This document shows, piece by piece, positions 16,719-25,829 of a DNA stretch of 64,000 nt (position 1 is the first letter of the stretch; each line of letters starts with the position of its first letter). Source of the DNA: Carboxylicivirga linearis (GTDB lineage: Bacteria; Bacteroidota; Bacteroidia; Bacteroidales; Marinilabiliaceae); assembly GCF_018271995.1 (NCBI RefSeq), contig NZ_JAGUCO010000003.1, positions 186,001 to 250,000 on the forward strand, written 5' to 3'. The notes beneath the pieces are model-generated. The model was not told the origin of the DNA, made no database searches, and saw only the letters and a program-made list of their open reading frames with translations. The translations under genes were made by a program, and so were the position numbers.

Positions 16719-19142
16719 ATGTCTGAAAAAGCAGCTGAATTAAGCTTTGAAGATTTTAAAAAAGAAGTATTAAAAGACTATAAAATAGCCTGTATCAGCC
16801 GAAACATGAGTTTGCTGGCCCGCAAGGAGGTTTTAGGGGGTAAAGCTAAATTCGGAATTTTTGGTGATGGTAAAGAGATTCCACAAATTGCAATGGCCAA
16901 ACAGTTTAAGGAAGGAGACTGGAGGTCGGGGTATTATCGCGACCAAACGTTTATTCTGGCAGCTGGTATGACTACACCCAAGCAGTTTTTTGCCCTTCTT
17001 TATGGTGAAACTCGTACAGAATTAAATCCAGATAATGGCGGTCGTTCGTTTAATAATCATTTTGGAACGCGAATTATCGATGAAGATGGGAACTGGAAAG
17101 ATTTAACCAAACTGAAGTGTACAGCATCTGATATTTCTCCAACGGCTGGTCAAATGCCAAGATTGGTTGGTTTGGCAATGGCTTCTAAGTTATATAGGAA
17201 CAATCCAAACCTTAAAAATCATACCGGATTTAGTATTAATGGTAATGAGGTTGCGTTTGGTACTATTGGAGACGCCAGTACTTCAGAAGGTCATTTTTTC
17301 GAAACGCTTAATGCCGCTTCTGTACTTCAAATTCCAATGGCTGTTTCGGTATGGGATGATGGATATGGGATTTCTGTTCCTAAAAAGTTTCAAACTGCTA
17401 AAGAAAGTATTAGCAAGGCTATGAAGGGCTTTGAGAAAGGTCCCAAGGATGATACCGGCATGTTAATTTATACAGCAAAAGGTTGGGATTATGCAGGTTT
17501 GTGCCAGATGTATGAAGAAGGTATACGAAAGTGTCGTGAGCAACATGTACCGGTTTTATTTCATGTTGAAGAATTAACACAACCAGTTGGCCATTCAACT
17601 AGTGGCTCACATGAGCGATATAAAGATGCTGAGCGCCTGGAATGGGAAAAAAAATACGATGGTATTAGCCAAATGCGTCAATGGATAATTGAAAGTAACC
17701 TGTCTTCAGATGATGAATTGAATCAATTAGAAGAGGAGGCTCAGGAAGAAGTAAAACTGGCTCAAAAAGAAGCTTACAAAGAATTTCAGGATGAATTAAA
17801 AGCGGAAAGACAAGAGTTAATTGATATTATTTCACAAAAAGAATGTGTTTGTAACGAAATCAAACAACCACAAATTGATGTCATTGTAAAAGAATTACAG
17901 TCTTCTGTTGCTCCAACCCGAAAAGAAATACTAAGTGCCGCTCGTAAAGTACTACGTTTCTATTGTTCGTCATGTGAGAAGCCTAATGGAGTAAAATCCA
18001 ACCTTAGAGAATGGGTGCAAGACTATTTAGAACAAGGTTGGGAAAGTTACAGTGCGTGGCTGTATTCTGAAGATGAGCATGCAGCCTTAAGTGTTCCGGT
18101 TGTAGAACCGAAATATGATGAAGAGGTGACTAAAGTTCCTGGTCGTGAAATATTACGAGATAACTTTGATTATATATTTGCCAATTACCCTGAGGTTATC
18201 ACCTTTGGTGAAGATACTGGTTTTTTAGGAGGTGTAAATCAAACGCTGGAAGGCATGCAGGCCAAGTATGGCGATTTACGAGTGAGGGATACCGGAATAC
18301 GTGAGACTACCATTTTAGGTAAAGGAATTGGGATGGCCTTGCGTGGTCTTCGACCAATAGCTGAGATTCAATATTTCGATTATTTGTTGTATGCTTTACA
18401 AACAATGAGCGATGATTTGGCGACAACTCGTTATCGGACAAAAAATGGGCAAAAAGCTCCTGTAATTGTGCGTACTCGAGGGCATCGTTTGGAAGGTATT
18501 TGGCATAGTGGATCGCCACTGAGTATGGTCATTAATTCGATTAGGGGAGTGTATGTTTGTGTGCCTCGCGATATGACAAGAGCTGCCGGTTTTTATAATA
18601 CATTATTGCAGGGAGACGATCCGGCACTGGTAATTGAACCGTTAAATGGCTATCGTTTGCGTGAACCACGCCCTACAAATATTGGCGAGTTCAAGATTCC
18701 TTTGGGTGTGCCCGAAGTGTTATCGGAAGGAAATGATGTTACCTTGGTAACCTATGGTTCATGTGTTAGGATTGCACAAGATGCCATCAGGCAGTTAGGC
18801 GAAATTGGAGTTTCGGTTGAATTGATTGATGTTCAAACATTATTGCCATTTGATATAAACGGAATCATTGGTGAATCAGTAAAGAAAACTAACAGAATAG
18901 TTTTCTTCGATGAAGATGTGCCGGGTGGAGCAACAGCCTATATGATGCATAAAGTGGTAGAAGGACAAAAAGCCTTTTATCATTTAGATGCGGCTCCGCG
19001 AACTGTTACAGCTAAAGATCACCGACCTGCTTATGGTACAGATGGAGATTACTTTAGTAATCCGAGTGCTGAAGATGTTTATGAGGCTATTTATGATATG
19101 ATGGCAGAATCAGATCCTAAAAGGTTTCCGTCTATTTATTAA
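16719..19142 (+). CDS. 2-oxoacid dehydrogenase E1, fused alpha and beta subunits (thiamine-diphosphate dependent)
   Basis: 807 residues from ATG 16719; an upstream in-frame GTG at 16674 would add 15 residues of weak sequence. The N-terminal half is the E1 alpha-type TPP domain (GYYRDQTFILAAGM; FGTIGDASTSEGHFFETLNA, the GDG-type TPP motif with Ala for the second Gly). The C-terminal half is the E1 beta type (FGEDTGFLGGVNQTLEG; ATTRYRTKNG; DHRPAYGTDGDYFSNPS). Between them is a charged helical linker (about 330-470) with cysteine pairs CVC and CSSC. Such fusions decarboxylate branched-chain 2-oxoacids or pyruvate and feed an E2 acyltransferase; no E2 or E3 gene is in view, so the substrate is unresolved. 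It is a single-gene unit closed by a bidirectional terminator. Confidence 0.85.
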   Translation: MSEKAAELSFEDFKKEVLKDYKIACISRNMSLLARKEVLGGKAKFGIFGDGKEIPQIAMAKQFKEGDWRSGYYRDQTFILAAGMTTPKQFFALLYGETRTELNPDNGGRSFNNHFGTRIIDEDGNWKDLTKLKCTASDISPTAGQMPRLVGLAMASKLYRNNPNLKNHTGFSINGNEVAFGTIGDASTSEGHFFETLNAASVLQIPMAVSVWDDGYGISVPKKFQTAKESISKAMKGFEKGPKDDTGMLIYTAKGWDYAGLCQMYEEGIRKCREQHVPVLFHVEELTQPVGHSTSGSHERYKDAERLEWEKKYDGISQMRQWIIESNLSSDDELNQLEEEAQEEVKLAQKEAYKEFQDELKAERQELIDIISQKECVCNEIKQPQIDVIVKELQSSVAPTRKEILSAARKVLRFYCSSCEKPNGVKSNLREWVQDYLEQGWESYSAWLYSEDEHAALSVPVVEPKYDEEVTKVPGREILRDNFDYIFANYPEVITFGEDTGFLGGVNQTLEGMQAKYGDLRVRDTGIRETTILGKGIGMALRGLRPIAEIQYFDYLLYALQTMSDDLATTRYRTKNGQKAPVIVRTRGHRLEGIWHSGSPLSMVINSIRGVYVCVPRDMTRAAGFYNTLLQGDDPALVIEPLNGYRLREPRPTNIGEFKIPLGVPEVLSEGNDVTLVTYGSCVRIAQDAIRQLGEIGVSVELIDVQTLLPFDINGIIGESVKKTNRIVFFDEDVPGGATAYMMHKVVEGQKAFYHLDAAPRTVTAKDHRPAYGTDGDYFSNPSAEDVYEAIYDMMAESDPKRFPSIY

Positions 19143-19156
19143 TGATATAAAATAAT

Positions 19157-19196
19157 AACAAAAGCTTGTACCTCACCTGAGATACAAGCTTTTTTG
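19157..19196. terminator. Bidirectional terminator between E1 and the NhaC-type gene
   Basis: AAAGCTTGTA (19161-19170) pairs with TACAAGCTTT (19183-19192), flanked by A and T runs on both sides, between convergent genes. Confidence 0.85.
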
Positions 19197-21116
19197 TTAT
19201 ATTTTTTTACCAACCAATCTTACTATTAAAAATAATATGCCGATGCTCATCAGGTATGAAATCCATACAGGTAAACCAAAAGCAACTGGTAATGTACCCA
19301 TCAAAACGGCAACACCTGCTACTGTTAAAGCATATGGCATCTGAGTTCTAACATGATGAATGTGATTACAAGAACAGGCCAGAGAACTCAAAATAGTGGT
19401 GTCAGAGATAGGAGAGCAATGATCTCCCAATACAGATCCGGCTAAAACGGCTGATACAACATTGTAAAATAATGGCATAATATCGTCATGTGACAATCCG
19501 GCATCAAGACCTAACTTCCAAACTGCCGGAAGCATCAGTGGGTAAATAATGGCCATGGTACCCCAACTTGATCCGGTACTAAATGCAATAAATGCTGAAA
19601 AGATAAAAGTTAAGGCAGGTATAAATACCGGACTGATATTTATGCTTGTCAGTATCTGAGTTATAAAATCAGCTGTGTGAAGATGAGTGGTTAACAAAGC
19701 CAACGACCATGCTAAGGACAATATCAATAATGCATGAAACATGGTTTTGAAACCATTAATAATGCCTTCGATACTTTCTTTCATGGTCAATAATCGTTGT
19801 GCTGTAGTAAGAAGCAAAGCAGTGAATACCCCTGATAAAGATGACCACACCAAAGCACTGAATACATCTGCATCACCAATTATTTGTGAAATTTTTGTAG
19901 TGATTGATATTGATTTATTTGACCAAGTTGCCGCATCCCATCCTGTGTAAAACAAGCCAATTAATGTACCAATAACCACTACTGAAATTGGAATAACTGC
20001 ATTGTACCATCGAGGGTTAATATTCTCAGCCACCTCCAGTTCTTTCATGATCTGAGGATTTCTTTTACCCTCATTTTTGATTGACTCAATACTATTTTGT
20101 GTTACTTGTTTTTCGGCAGAAAGCATGGGGCCAAACTCGCGTCGTTGCCAAATAAGCAAAGCAACAAATACCAGTGTTAAAATTGGGTAGAAGGAATATT
20201 GTAACGAGTTAAGAAATACTGAGTAAGGAGTGGTTTCTAATCCTAAATTAACAATACCTTCCTGAATGTAACTAAGCTCTGCGCCAATCCAGGTTGTGAT
20301 AAAAGCAATGGCTGCGATAGGCGCCGAGGTTGAATCTACCAGATAGGCTAGTTTTTCGCGTGAAATTTTTAATTTGTCAGTAACGGGTCTCATGGTGTTA
20401 CCTACTACCAAGGTGTTTGCATAATCATCAAAGAAAATAACCAAGCCCATCAAATAGGTGATAAATTGACCGGAACGGCGGCTATTAGCGTATTTCGATA
20501 AAATATTAACAATCCCTTTCATGCCCCCATTCATCGAAATTAAGGTCACCATACCACCGATAAGCATGCTAAAAATAATGATTGAAATATGCCCTGGGTC
20601 AAGCAAAGCTTCCATTAAGTAGGTGTCGACTATGGCTAAAGCACCTTTCCCAATCGCAATAAAAAAGTTAGCACCTGCATATTTATATAAGGTTGCTGTT
20701 CCAAATAATAAGCCAACAAATAAAGATGAAAATACCTCTTTAGTGATTAAGGCCATAATAATTGCAATTAAAGGCGGCAGTATTGATAGCCAAAGAGGGA
20801 TGGGATTAACATTTTTTGAGATGACTTTGCCTGGCATGATTACCTGAACTTCCGAAGGTTCATCAAAACTATATTCAGTGTGAAAACCGTTTTTGTCTTT
20901 TTCCAGATCAACTCTAACTCCGTTAATAAGTAACTTTGGCGATGTATTAGTTATCTTGTCAATGCCCTCAACCCGCACTGTAGCATCTATCCCTTTCATT
21001 ACGGCAGGGGGTAGTGATAAGGTAAGATCGTTGGCAGTCAGAGTGGTTGCAAAAGTAAAGGTGATTAAAAGTAAAAATAGAATCCGCTTAAAGGCAGATG
21101 TAAATGTAATTGCCAT
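19197..21116 (-). CDS. NhaC-family Na+/H+ antiporter with an extra N-terminal extracytoplasmic domain
   Basis: 639 residues from ATG 21116; an in-frame ATG at 21188 would place 24 polar residues before the signal sequence. The protein begins with a signal-like segment (FKRILFLLLITFTFATTL), then ~80 residues of predicted beta sequence (PPAVMKGIDATVRVEGID...), and only then about 12 membrane helices of the NhaC type, with LVIFFDDYANTLVVGNTMRP, LVDSTSAPIAAIAF, STGSSWGTMAIIYPLM and VLGDHCSPISDTTILSSL. The family exchanges Na+ for H+ or related ions, fitting a cell with a Na+-pumping NQR. The N-terminal domain is not part of classical NhaC and may be a periplasmic sensor or assembly element (inferred). 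Confidence 0.85.
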   Translation of the reverse strand: MAITFTSAFKRILFLLLITFTFATTLTANDLTLSLPPAVMKGIDATVRVEGIDKITNTSPKLLINGVRVDLEKDKNGFHTEYSFDEPSEVQVIMPGKVISKNVNPIPLWLSILPPLIAIIMALITKEVFSSLFVGLLFGTATLYKYAGANFFIAIGKGALAIVDTYLMEALLDPGHISIIIFSMLIGGMVTLISMNGGMKGIVNILSKYANSRRSGQFITYLMGLVIFFDDYANTLVVGNTMRPVTDKLKISREKLAYLVDSTSAPIAAIAFITTWIGAELSYIQEGIVNLGLETTPYSVFLNSLQYSFYPILTLVFVALLIWQRREFGPMLSAEKQVTQNSIESIKNEGKRNPQIMKELEVAENINPRWYNAVIPISVVVIGTLIGLFYTGWDAATWSNKSISITTKISQIIGDADVFSALVWSSLSGVFTALLLTTAQRLLTMKESIEGIINGFKTMFHALLILSLAWSLALLTTHLHTADFITQILTSINISPVFIPALTFIFSAFIAFSTGSSWGTMAIIYPLMLPAVWKLGLDAGLSHDDIMPLFYNVVSAVLAGSVLGDHCSPISDTTILSSLACSCNHIHHVRTQMPYALTVAGVAVLMGTLPVAFGLPVWISYLMSIGILFLIVRLVGKKI

Positions 21117-21332
21117 GTTATCAGTAATGCGTTTAAACTTATTGTGTAATAAAAACCAATTTTTTCGAGGTAACAAACAATTTATCAATCAATTTTTTTG
21201 CCAAAGTGTTGAATGGAATGTGAATATGTATTAAATTAAACAAATATTAGTCGTTAAGTCTATAGGTAAAAGCTTGTTATTCAGGCTGGGGAGTGCTGAA
21301 ATTAATGTGGAATAGTTAAGCGAGATTACTAA

Positions 21333-21926
21333 ATGAAGGATTTAGAATTTAATATTTTTGATACTAAGTTACCTAAAATCGAACCAATGAAGGGAAGAAT
21401 TCTGATTGCAGAGCCTTTTCTTCAAGGGCCGTATTTTAATCGATCTATAGTTTTTCTTACAGAGCATGGAGATGAAGGAGCTGTTGGGTTTGTGTTAAAT
21501 AAATCATCGGATCTTTATCCTGATGAGGTGATTGAAGATTTATTTAGTTTTAAAGGAGAAATGTTTATTGGCGGACCAGTATCATCCAATACATTACATT
21601 ACCTGCATACGCTTGGTGATAGAGTGCCAGGCTCTATAAAAGTGACAGAAAATCTATATTGGGGAGGTGATTTTGATGTGATTAAAGAAATGATCAATTC
21701 GGGAGTGGCAGATCATCATTCGGTTAAGTTTTTTGCAGGCTACTCGGGTTGGTCACCAGGTCAGTTGGAAGAGGAAATTAAGGAGAATTCATGGATTGTA
21801 TCTACCTTGGATGATAAAACCATTATGGAGGGAGATGTGGATGATTTCTGGAAAGAAACCATGGCAAATTTAGGAGATGTGTTTAAAATGTGGACTAATT
21901 TTCCTGAAAATCCATCAAATAATTAG
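21333..21926 (+). CDS. YqgE/AlgH family protein
   Basis: 197 residues. Family marks: GRILIAEPFLQGPYFNRSIV, VGFVLNKSS, FIGGPVSSNTLHYLH, FFAGYSGWSPGQLEEEI with a following ENSWIVS. AlgH/YqgE proteins are small cytoplasmic proteins of uncertain biochemistry; in Pseudomonas AlgH affects alginate expression. Nothing in the sequence points to a specific partner. The 3' end overlaps the convergent aminotransferase gene by 32 bp, so both stop codons lie in the other coding region. Confidence 0.9.
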   Translation: MKDLEFNIFDTKLPKIEPMKGRILIAEPFLQGPYFNRSIVFLTEHGDEGAVGFVLNKSSDLYPDEVIEDLFSFKGEMFIGGPVSSNTLHYLHTLGDRVPGSIKVTENLYWGGDFDVIKEMINSGVADHHSVKFFAGYSGWSPGQLEEEIKENSWIVSTLDDKTIMEGDVDDFWKETMANLGDVFKMWTNFPENPSNN

Positions 21927-22773
21927 CCGCCCAATCATTCAGTAAGCGGTTAATATCCTTTACTATTTTGCAGAAGTAGCGTTTGTTTTCAATGCCTACT
22001 ACCCATTGGATTCCTTGAATGGCATTGCTAATAAATATTTCATCTGCTGCCAGAAGTTCATTGATTGAGGTTCCTTCTACTTCAACAACTTTATAACCAT
22101 TGTTGATTAATAAGGTGATGATCTGTTTTCTCATCACGCCTTCTACACATCCTGATGTTCGACGCGGGGTATATACTTCGCCGTTTTTTATCCAGTATAA
22201 GTTGGAAGCAAGTGTTTCAATGATCAGATTCTTTTCATTGCTAATCAATACTTCATCAAAACGATTTTCTTTTTTGAATAAACCCGCCAATACAAACAGA
22301 AGTGAGTTAGCCGATTTAAAGCGAGAGAAGCGATTGATACTTTTATTATCTTCAGTGTAATTGCCGAGTAATAGGCCTTTACTATTTAGTGTGTAGTAAT
22401 GCGTATCCAGACCAGAGGTTTCGATCAAATAGTTTGCCTTATTTCCGTTGGGTGTATATAAGCCGCCATCCTCACGAAAGATGGTGAGTCGAACACGAAC
22501 ATCTCCAAATAAACGGTTTTTATTAATTAATGAGGATATTTGTTCCCGCATTATTTCAATGGGAGGCAATGAGTGTGTCTGCATTTTAAGCATAGACATA
22601 CCACTTAACAAACGCTGATAATGATCCTCAAAAAATAACGGTATCTGATGAATGCATCTGATGGTTTCAAATAGGGCATCTCCATATCTGAAAGCACGGT
22701 TGTCAGCCATTAATAAGGGTTGGTCGGCTTTTGTTTTTTGACCGTTCAGACAAATATATTGCGGTACACTCAT
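21895..22773 (-). CDS. Aminotransferase class IV (PLP enzyme; branched-chain or aminodeoxychorismate lyase type)
   Basis: 292 residues of the fold-type IV PLP family, which includes IlvE, D-amino-acid transaminase and aminodeoxychorismate lyase PabC. The Schiff-base lysine is Lys153 in RFKSAN. Other marks are FRYGDALFETIR, NLYWIKNGEVYTPRRTSGC with a following VEGVMR, and EIFISNAIQGIQWV, the region equivalent to the 'TSA' phosphate clamp. The variations at the substrate loops do not settle which reaction it catalyses; a PabC-like role in folate synthesis is plausible. The start ATG overlaps the stop of the HAD gene by 4 nt, so it is the last gene of a five-gene operon. Confidence 0.8.
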   Translation of the reverse strand: MSVPQYICLNGQKTKADQPLLMADNRAFRYGDALFETIRCIHQIPLFFEDHYQRLLSGMSMLKMQTHSLPPIEIMREQISSLINKNRLFGDVRVRLTIFREDGGLYTPNGNKANYLIETSGLDTHYYTLNSKGLLLGNYTEDNKSINRFSRFKSANSLLFVLAGLFKKENRFDEVLISNEKNLIIETLASNLYWIKNGEVYTPRRTSGCVEGVMRKQIITLLINNGYKVVEVEGTSINELLAADEIFISNAIQGIQWVVGIENKRYFCKIVKDINRLLNDWAANYLMDFQEN

Positions 22774-23264
22774 TTCTCAATAATCAATTTGCAAACCGGA
22801 ACAATTGAATTGTTGGCTTCAATTTTAAAGCATTGTTTTAAACCAGCTTTTTCTCCTGCTTCAATATCTCTGGGAGAATCACCAATCAGGTACGATGATT
22901 CAGCACTAATCTGGTGTTCGTCCAGTGCTTTTAATATCATGCCGGGTTTGGGTTTTCGGCATTCGCAATCAGCTATTTTATTATGATGAGGGCAATAATA
23001 AATGGCAGCTATTTCAATTCCGGCCTCAGCCATTAAATTTAAAAAGTGTTGATGAACCTTTTGAACATCCATTTCAGTGTATTCTCCTTTAGCAACACCT
23101 CCCTGGTTGGTAACAATAATGAGCTTAAAACCATTTTTCTGTAACAAACTTAGCCCTTCAATAATTCCATTATTCAGCTTGAAATCTTCAGGTTTATAAA
23201 TGTAATAATGACCTTCGTCGTTATTGATAACTCCATCTCTGTCAATAAAAACTGCTTTATTCAT
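22770..23264 (-). CDS. GmhB-like HAD phosphatase (D-glycero-D-manno-heptose-1,7-bisphosphate 7-phosphatase family)
   Basis: 164 residues. HAD motif I FIDRDGVIN (Asp8, Asp10), motif II TNQGG, motif III CRKPKPG and motif IV LIGDSPRDIEAG. A structural zinc site is formed by Cys91, His93, Cys100 and Cys102 (YCPHHNKIADCECRKPKPG), the signature of the GmhB/histidinol-phosphate-phosphatase group. GmhB removes the 7-phosphate during ADP-heptose synthesis for lipopolysaccharide core. Other heptose genes are not in view, so the substrate is inferred from family only. It lies 11 nt after the rhomboid gene and overlaps the aminotransferase gene. Confidence 0.82.
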   Translation of the reverse strand: MNKAVFIDRDGVINNDEGHYYIYKPEDFKLNNGIIEGLSLLQKNGFKLIIVTNQGGVAKGEYTEMDVQKVHQHFLNLMAEAGIEIAAIYYCPHHNKIADCECRKPKPGMILKALDEHQISAESSYLIGDSPRDIEAGEKAGLKQCFKIEANNSIVPVCKLIIEK

Positions 23265-23275
23265 CTGTATGGGAT

Positions 23276-23884
23276 TTACAAAAAGAAGATTTTTTGAACG
23301 AAATGGATTAACAGGCGTGGTTCAAAAATAATTGGAAAAACAAGACCATAAACAGCACCCCAAAAGTGAGCGTCATGACCAATGTTATCTACATTCTTTT
23401 TTGACATAATGCGTGAATAAACCAGATATCCTACACCTAAAACAATACCCGGAACAGGTATGAAATATAAATAGATAGTTCCATACGGGTTGTATAAAAT
23501 ACTGGCAAATACAACTGCAGAAACAGCTCCGGATGCTCCTAAAGCATTGTAGTTATAATTATCTTTTTCTTTGGCAAATGAATACATGCTGGATATAACA
23601 ATGGCCGATAAGAAAAAGATGATAAACAGTAAATTGGGATTAAAAGCTATGGATTGAGAAAAATAAAATAACACAGCATCTCCAAACGAATATAAGACAA
23701 ACATGTTTATCAACAAATGCATCCAGTCAGCATGAAAGAAACCATGGCTGATTAAGCGGATATATTCCTTTCTGTGCTTTATTTGATAGGCATTGAATTG
23801 GTATTTATACACCAGTTCAGCTTGACTAAATCCGGCAATGCTAATGGCACAAATGGCAATGATTAGTATTATGGCTACGTTCAT
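23276..23884 (-). CDS. Rhomboid-family intramembrane serine protease
   Basis: 202 residues with about six transmembrane helices, the minimal rhomboid core. Family motifs are HLLINMFVLYSFGD in helix 2, GASGAVSAVVFA with the catalytic Ser in helix 4, and HDAHFWGAVYGLVFP with the catalytic His in helix 6. Rhomboids cut membrane proteins within or near the bilayer; the substrate is unknown. In operon with holA (11 nt upstream) and the HAD gene (11 nt downstream). Confidence 0.88.
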   Translation of the reverse strand: MNVAIILIIAICAISIAGFSQAELVYKYQFNAYQIKHRKEYIRLISHGFFHADWMHLLINMFVLYSFGDAVLFYFSQSIAFNPNLLFIIFFLSAIVISSMYSFAKEKDNYNYNALGASGAVSAVVFASILYNPYGTIYLYFIPVPGIVLGVGYLVYSRIMSKKNVDNIGHDAHFWGAVYGLVFPIIFEPRLLIHFVQKIFFL

Positions 23885-23895
23885 TTAATTCTTGT

Positions 23896-24897
23896 TTAAT
23901 GCATTATTTTAAAGATTAACTCTTTTAGCAGTTCTCCAGGCTCTGTGGTTGCACTACCAAATCCCTTTGATTTCATATCATACTCGCGTAATAGGCTGAT
24001 AATTTGAACAACCTTACGAGCCGGATAGTTTTTTGCACCGGCCGTATAATCCTGCACAAAGAATGGATTTATTTTAAGAGCTGATGCCACACTGTTTTTC
24101 GATTTGTCGGGCAGATAGTAGTATGATAATAATTTTTGAAACGCACTAAATAAAGTTACAGTGGTTACCTGAATGGGATAGGCCTTGGGGTTTTTTCCAA
24201 AAGCCAGCACTATTTTATTGGCTTTAGAAATATTGCGATAGAGAACAGCTTTTTGAAGCTCAAAATTGTTGTAGTCTTTACTGACTCCAATATTTTTCTC
24301 AATATGTGTAGAGTCTATCTGTTTGACTGAACTGCCAATGGCCAGCTCCAGCTTATCCAGTTCGTGTGTGATTTTGGATAAATCAGTTCCCAGAAATTCA
24401 GCCAATAAAGCGGATGCTTTCGTATCAATGGTTTTGCCTTTATTTTGCAAATAAGAACTAACCCATTTAGGTATTTCGTAATCGCGCAATGCTTTTGATT
24501 CGAAAAGAATACCATGCTTGTTGATGGTTTTGTAAAGCTTTTTGCGCTTATCGAGTGATTTGTATTTATAGTTAATAACCAATATGGTGGAAGAAAGCGG
24601 ATTTTCAGCATAGATTGCCAAATCATCAATTTTAGCAATGTTTTGAGCTTCCTTAACTATTATTACCTGGTGTTGCGACATCATTGGAAAACGACGAGCC
24701 GCCATAATAATGTCCTCGGCAGTAACATCCTTACCGTAAAGTACGGTTTGATTAAAGCCCTTTTCTTCCTCTGTTAATACATTATTAGAAATGTAATTGG
24801 TTATCTGGTCGATGAAATAACCTTCATCACCCATTAAGAAATAGATTGGTTTATATTGTTTTTGTTTTAAATCTTTTAAGATCTGCTCAAAAGTCAT
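23896..24897 (-). CDS. holA: DNA polymerase III delta subunit
   Basis: 333 residues. The N-terminal part has the HolA pattern FEQILKDLKQKQYKPIYFLM followed by GDEGYFIDQI, a Walker-A-like place without a working P loop, as is normal for delta. The middle carries LDKRKKLYKTINKHG and the LAEFLGTDLSKITHELDKLE segment with the family's conserved D...N/T-ELEKL pattern; the C-terminal part is the clamp-loader collar domain. Delta opens the sliding clamp during loading. It follows amn by 13 nt and is divergent from an HsdR_N-type gene, an arrangement I recall from other Bacteroidetes. Confidence 0.92.
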   Translation of the reverse strand: MTFEQILKDLKQKQYKPIYFLMGDEGYFIDQITNYISNNVLTEEEKGFNQTVLYGKDVTAEDIIMAARRFPMMSQHQVIIVKEAQNIAKIDDLAIYAENPLSSTILVINYKYKSLDKRKKLYKTINKHGILFESKALRDYEIPKWVSSYLQNKGKTIDTKASALLAEFLGTDLSKITHELDKLELAIGSSVKQIDSTHIEKNIGVSKDYNNFELQKAVLYRNISKANKIVLAFGKNPKAYPIQVTTVTLFSAFQKLLSYYYLPDKSKNSVASALKINPFFVQDYTAGAKNYPARKVVQIISLLREYDMKSKGFGSATTEPGELLKELIFKIMH

Positions 24898-24910
24898 TTA
24901 TCAAGCTTTA

Positions 24911-25687
24911 TTAATTATCAAACTTCAGGTGTTTTACCGATTTACCATTATTTTGAATGGTGTCCATCGCTTTGATTCCAATCTTCAAATGCTCTTCCAC
25001 ATAGTTGGCAGTAACCTTTTTATCGCTTTCTTCTGTTTTTACACCTGTTGAGATCATTGGCTGATCAGAAACCAAAAGCAATGCACCAGATGGAATACCA
25101 TTAGCAAAGCCAACCGTAAAAATCGTTGCGGTTTCCATATCTATAGCCATGGCACGCGTTTTTGTCAGATACTTTTTAAAGCGTTCGTCGTATTCCCAAA
25201 CTCTTTTATTGGTGGTAAATACGGTACCGGTATAATAATCGCGTTCTTTGTCACGAATGGTACTTGAAACAGCTCGTTGCAGGCTAAATGCAGGTAAAGC
25301 CGGAACTTCAGGTGGAAGATAATCATCCGACGTACCATCGCTGCGTATGGCAGCAATAGGTAAAACCAAATCGCCCAATTTATTTTTTCTTTTCAGTCCT
25401 CCACATTTGCCCAGAAATAAAACAGCCTGAGGAGATATGGCACTTAATAAATCCATCATGGTGGCGGCATTGGGACTTCCCATTCCAAAATTAATGATGG
25501 TTACTCCATTGGCTGAGCAGTTAGGCATATTTCCATTTTTACCAAGTATTGGAGCATCATACCATTGTGAAAATAACTCAACATAATGGTTAAAGTTGGT
25601 TAGTAAGATATATGGTGTAAAGTCCTCCAGTTTTCTACCTGTATATCGAGGAAGCCAATTATCAACAATTTCTTTCTTTGTCTTCAT
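24911..25687 (-). CDS. amn: AMP nucleosidase (short form)
   Basis: 258 residues from ATG 25687; an upstream in-frame ATG at 25729 would add 14 residues that do not match the usual start MKTKKEIVDNWLPRYTGRKL. AMP nucleosidase splits AMP into adenine and ribose-5-phosphate, adjusting adenylate pools. The nucleosidase/phosphorylase fold is evident in VTIINFGMGSPNAATMMDLL, VLFLGKCGG, TSDDYLPPEVPALPAFSLQR, AIDMETATIFTVGFANGIP and LLLVSDQPM. It lacks the N-terminal domain of the proteobacterial enzyme, as do other Bacteroidetes versions. It is the first gene of the amn-holA-rhomboid-HAD-aminotransferase operon. Confidence 0.9.
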   Translation of the reverse strand: MKTKKEIVDNWLPRYTGRKLEDFTPYILLTNFNHYVELFSQWYDAPILGKNGNMPNCSANGVTIINFGMGSPNAATMMDLLSAISPQAVLFLGKCGGLKRKNKLGDLVLPIAAIRSDGTSDDYLPPEVPALPAFSLQRAVSSTIRDKERDYYTGTVFTTNKRVWEYDERFKKYLTKTRAMAIDMETATIFTVGFANGIPSGALLLVSDQPMISTGVKTEESDKKVTANYVEEHLKIGIKAMDTIQNNGKSVKHLKFDN

Positions 25688-25829
25688 AGGCAATTTAGTT
25701 AAGGATGTATGTGAGGCTTTGTTGAGCATTTAGAAACGTTTTGCCCGGCATCAAAGCCTGTATTTTATTTAATGCGCTAAGGTAACTTTTTCTCTCTAAT
25801 TTGATTTACTTTGTTGAAAAAATCAAGGA

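Noticed and set aside
22100-22986. Plus-strand open frames over the aminotransferase and HAD genes
   Set aside because: Shadows of well-supported minus-strand genes with catalytic motifs.
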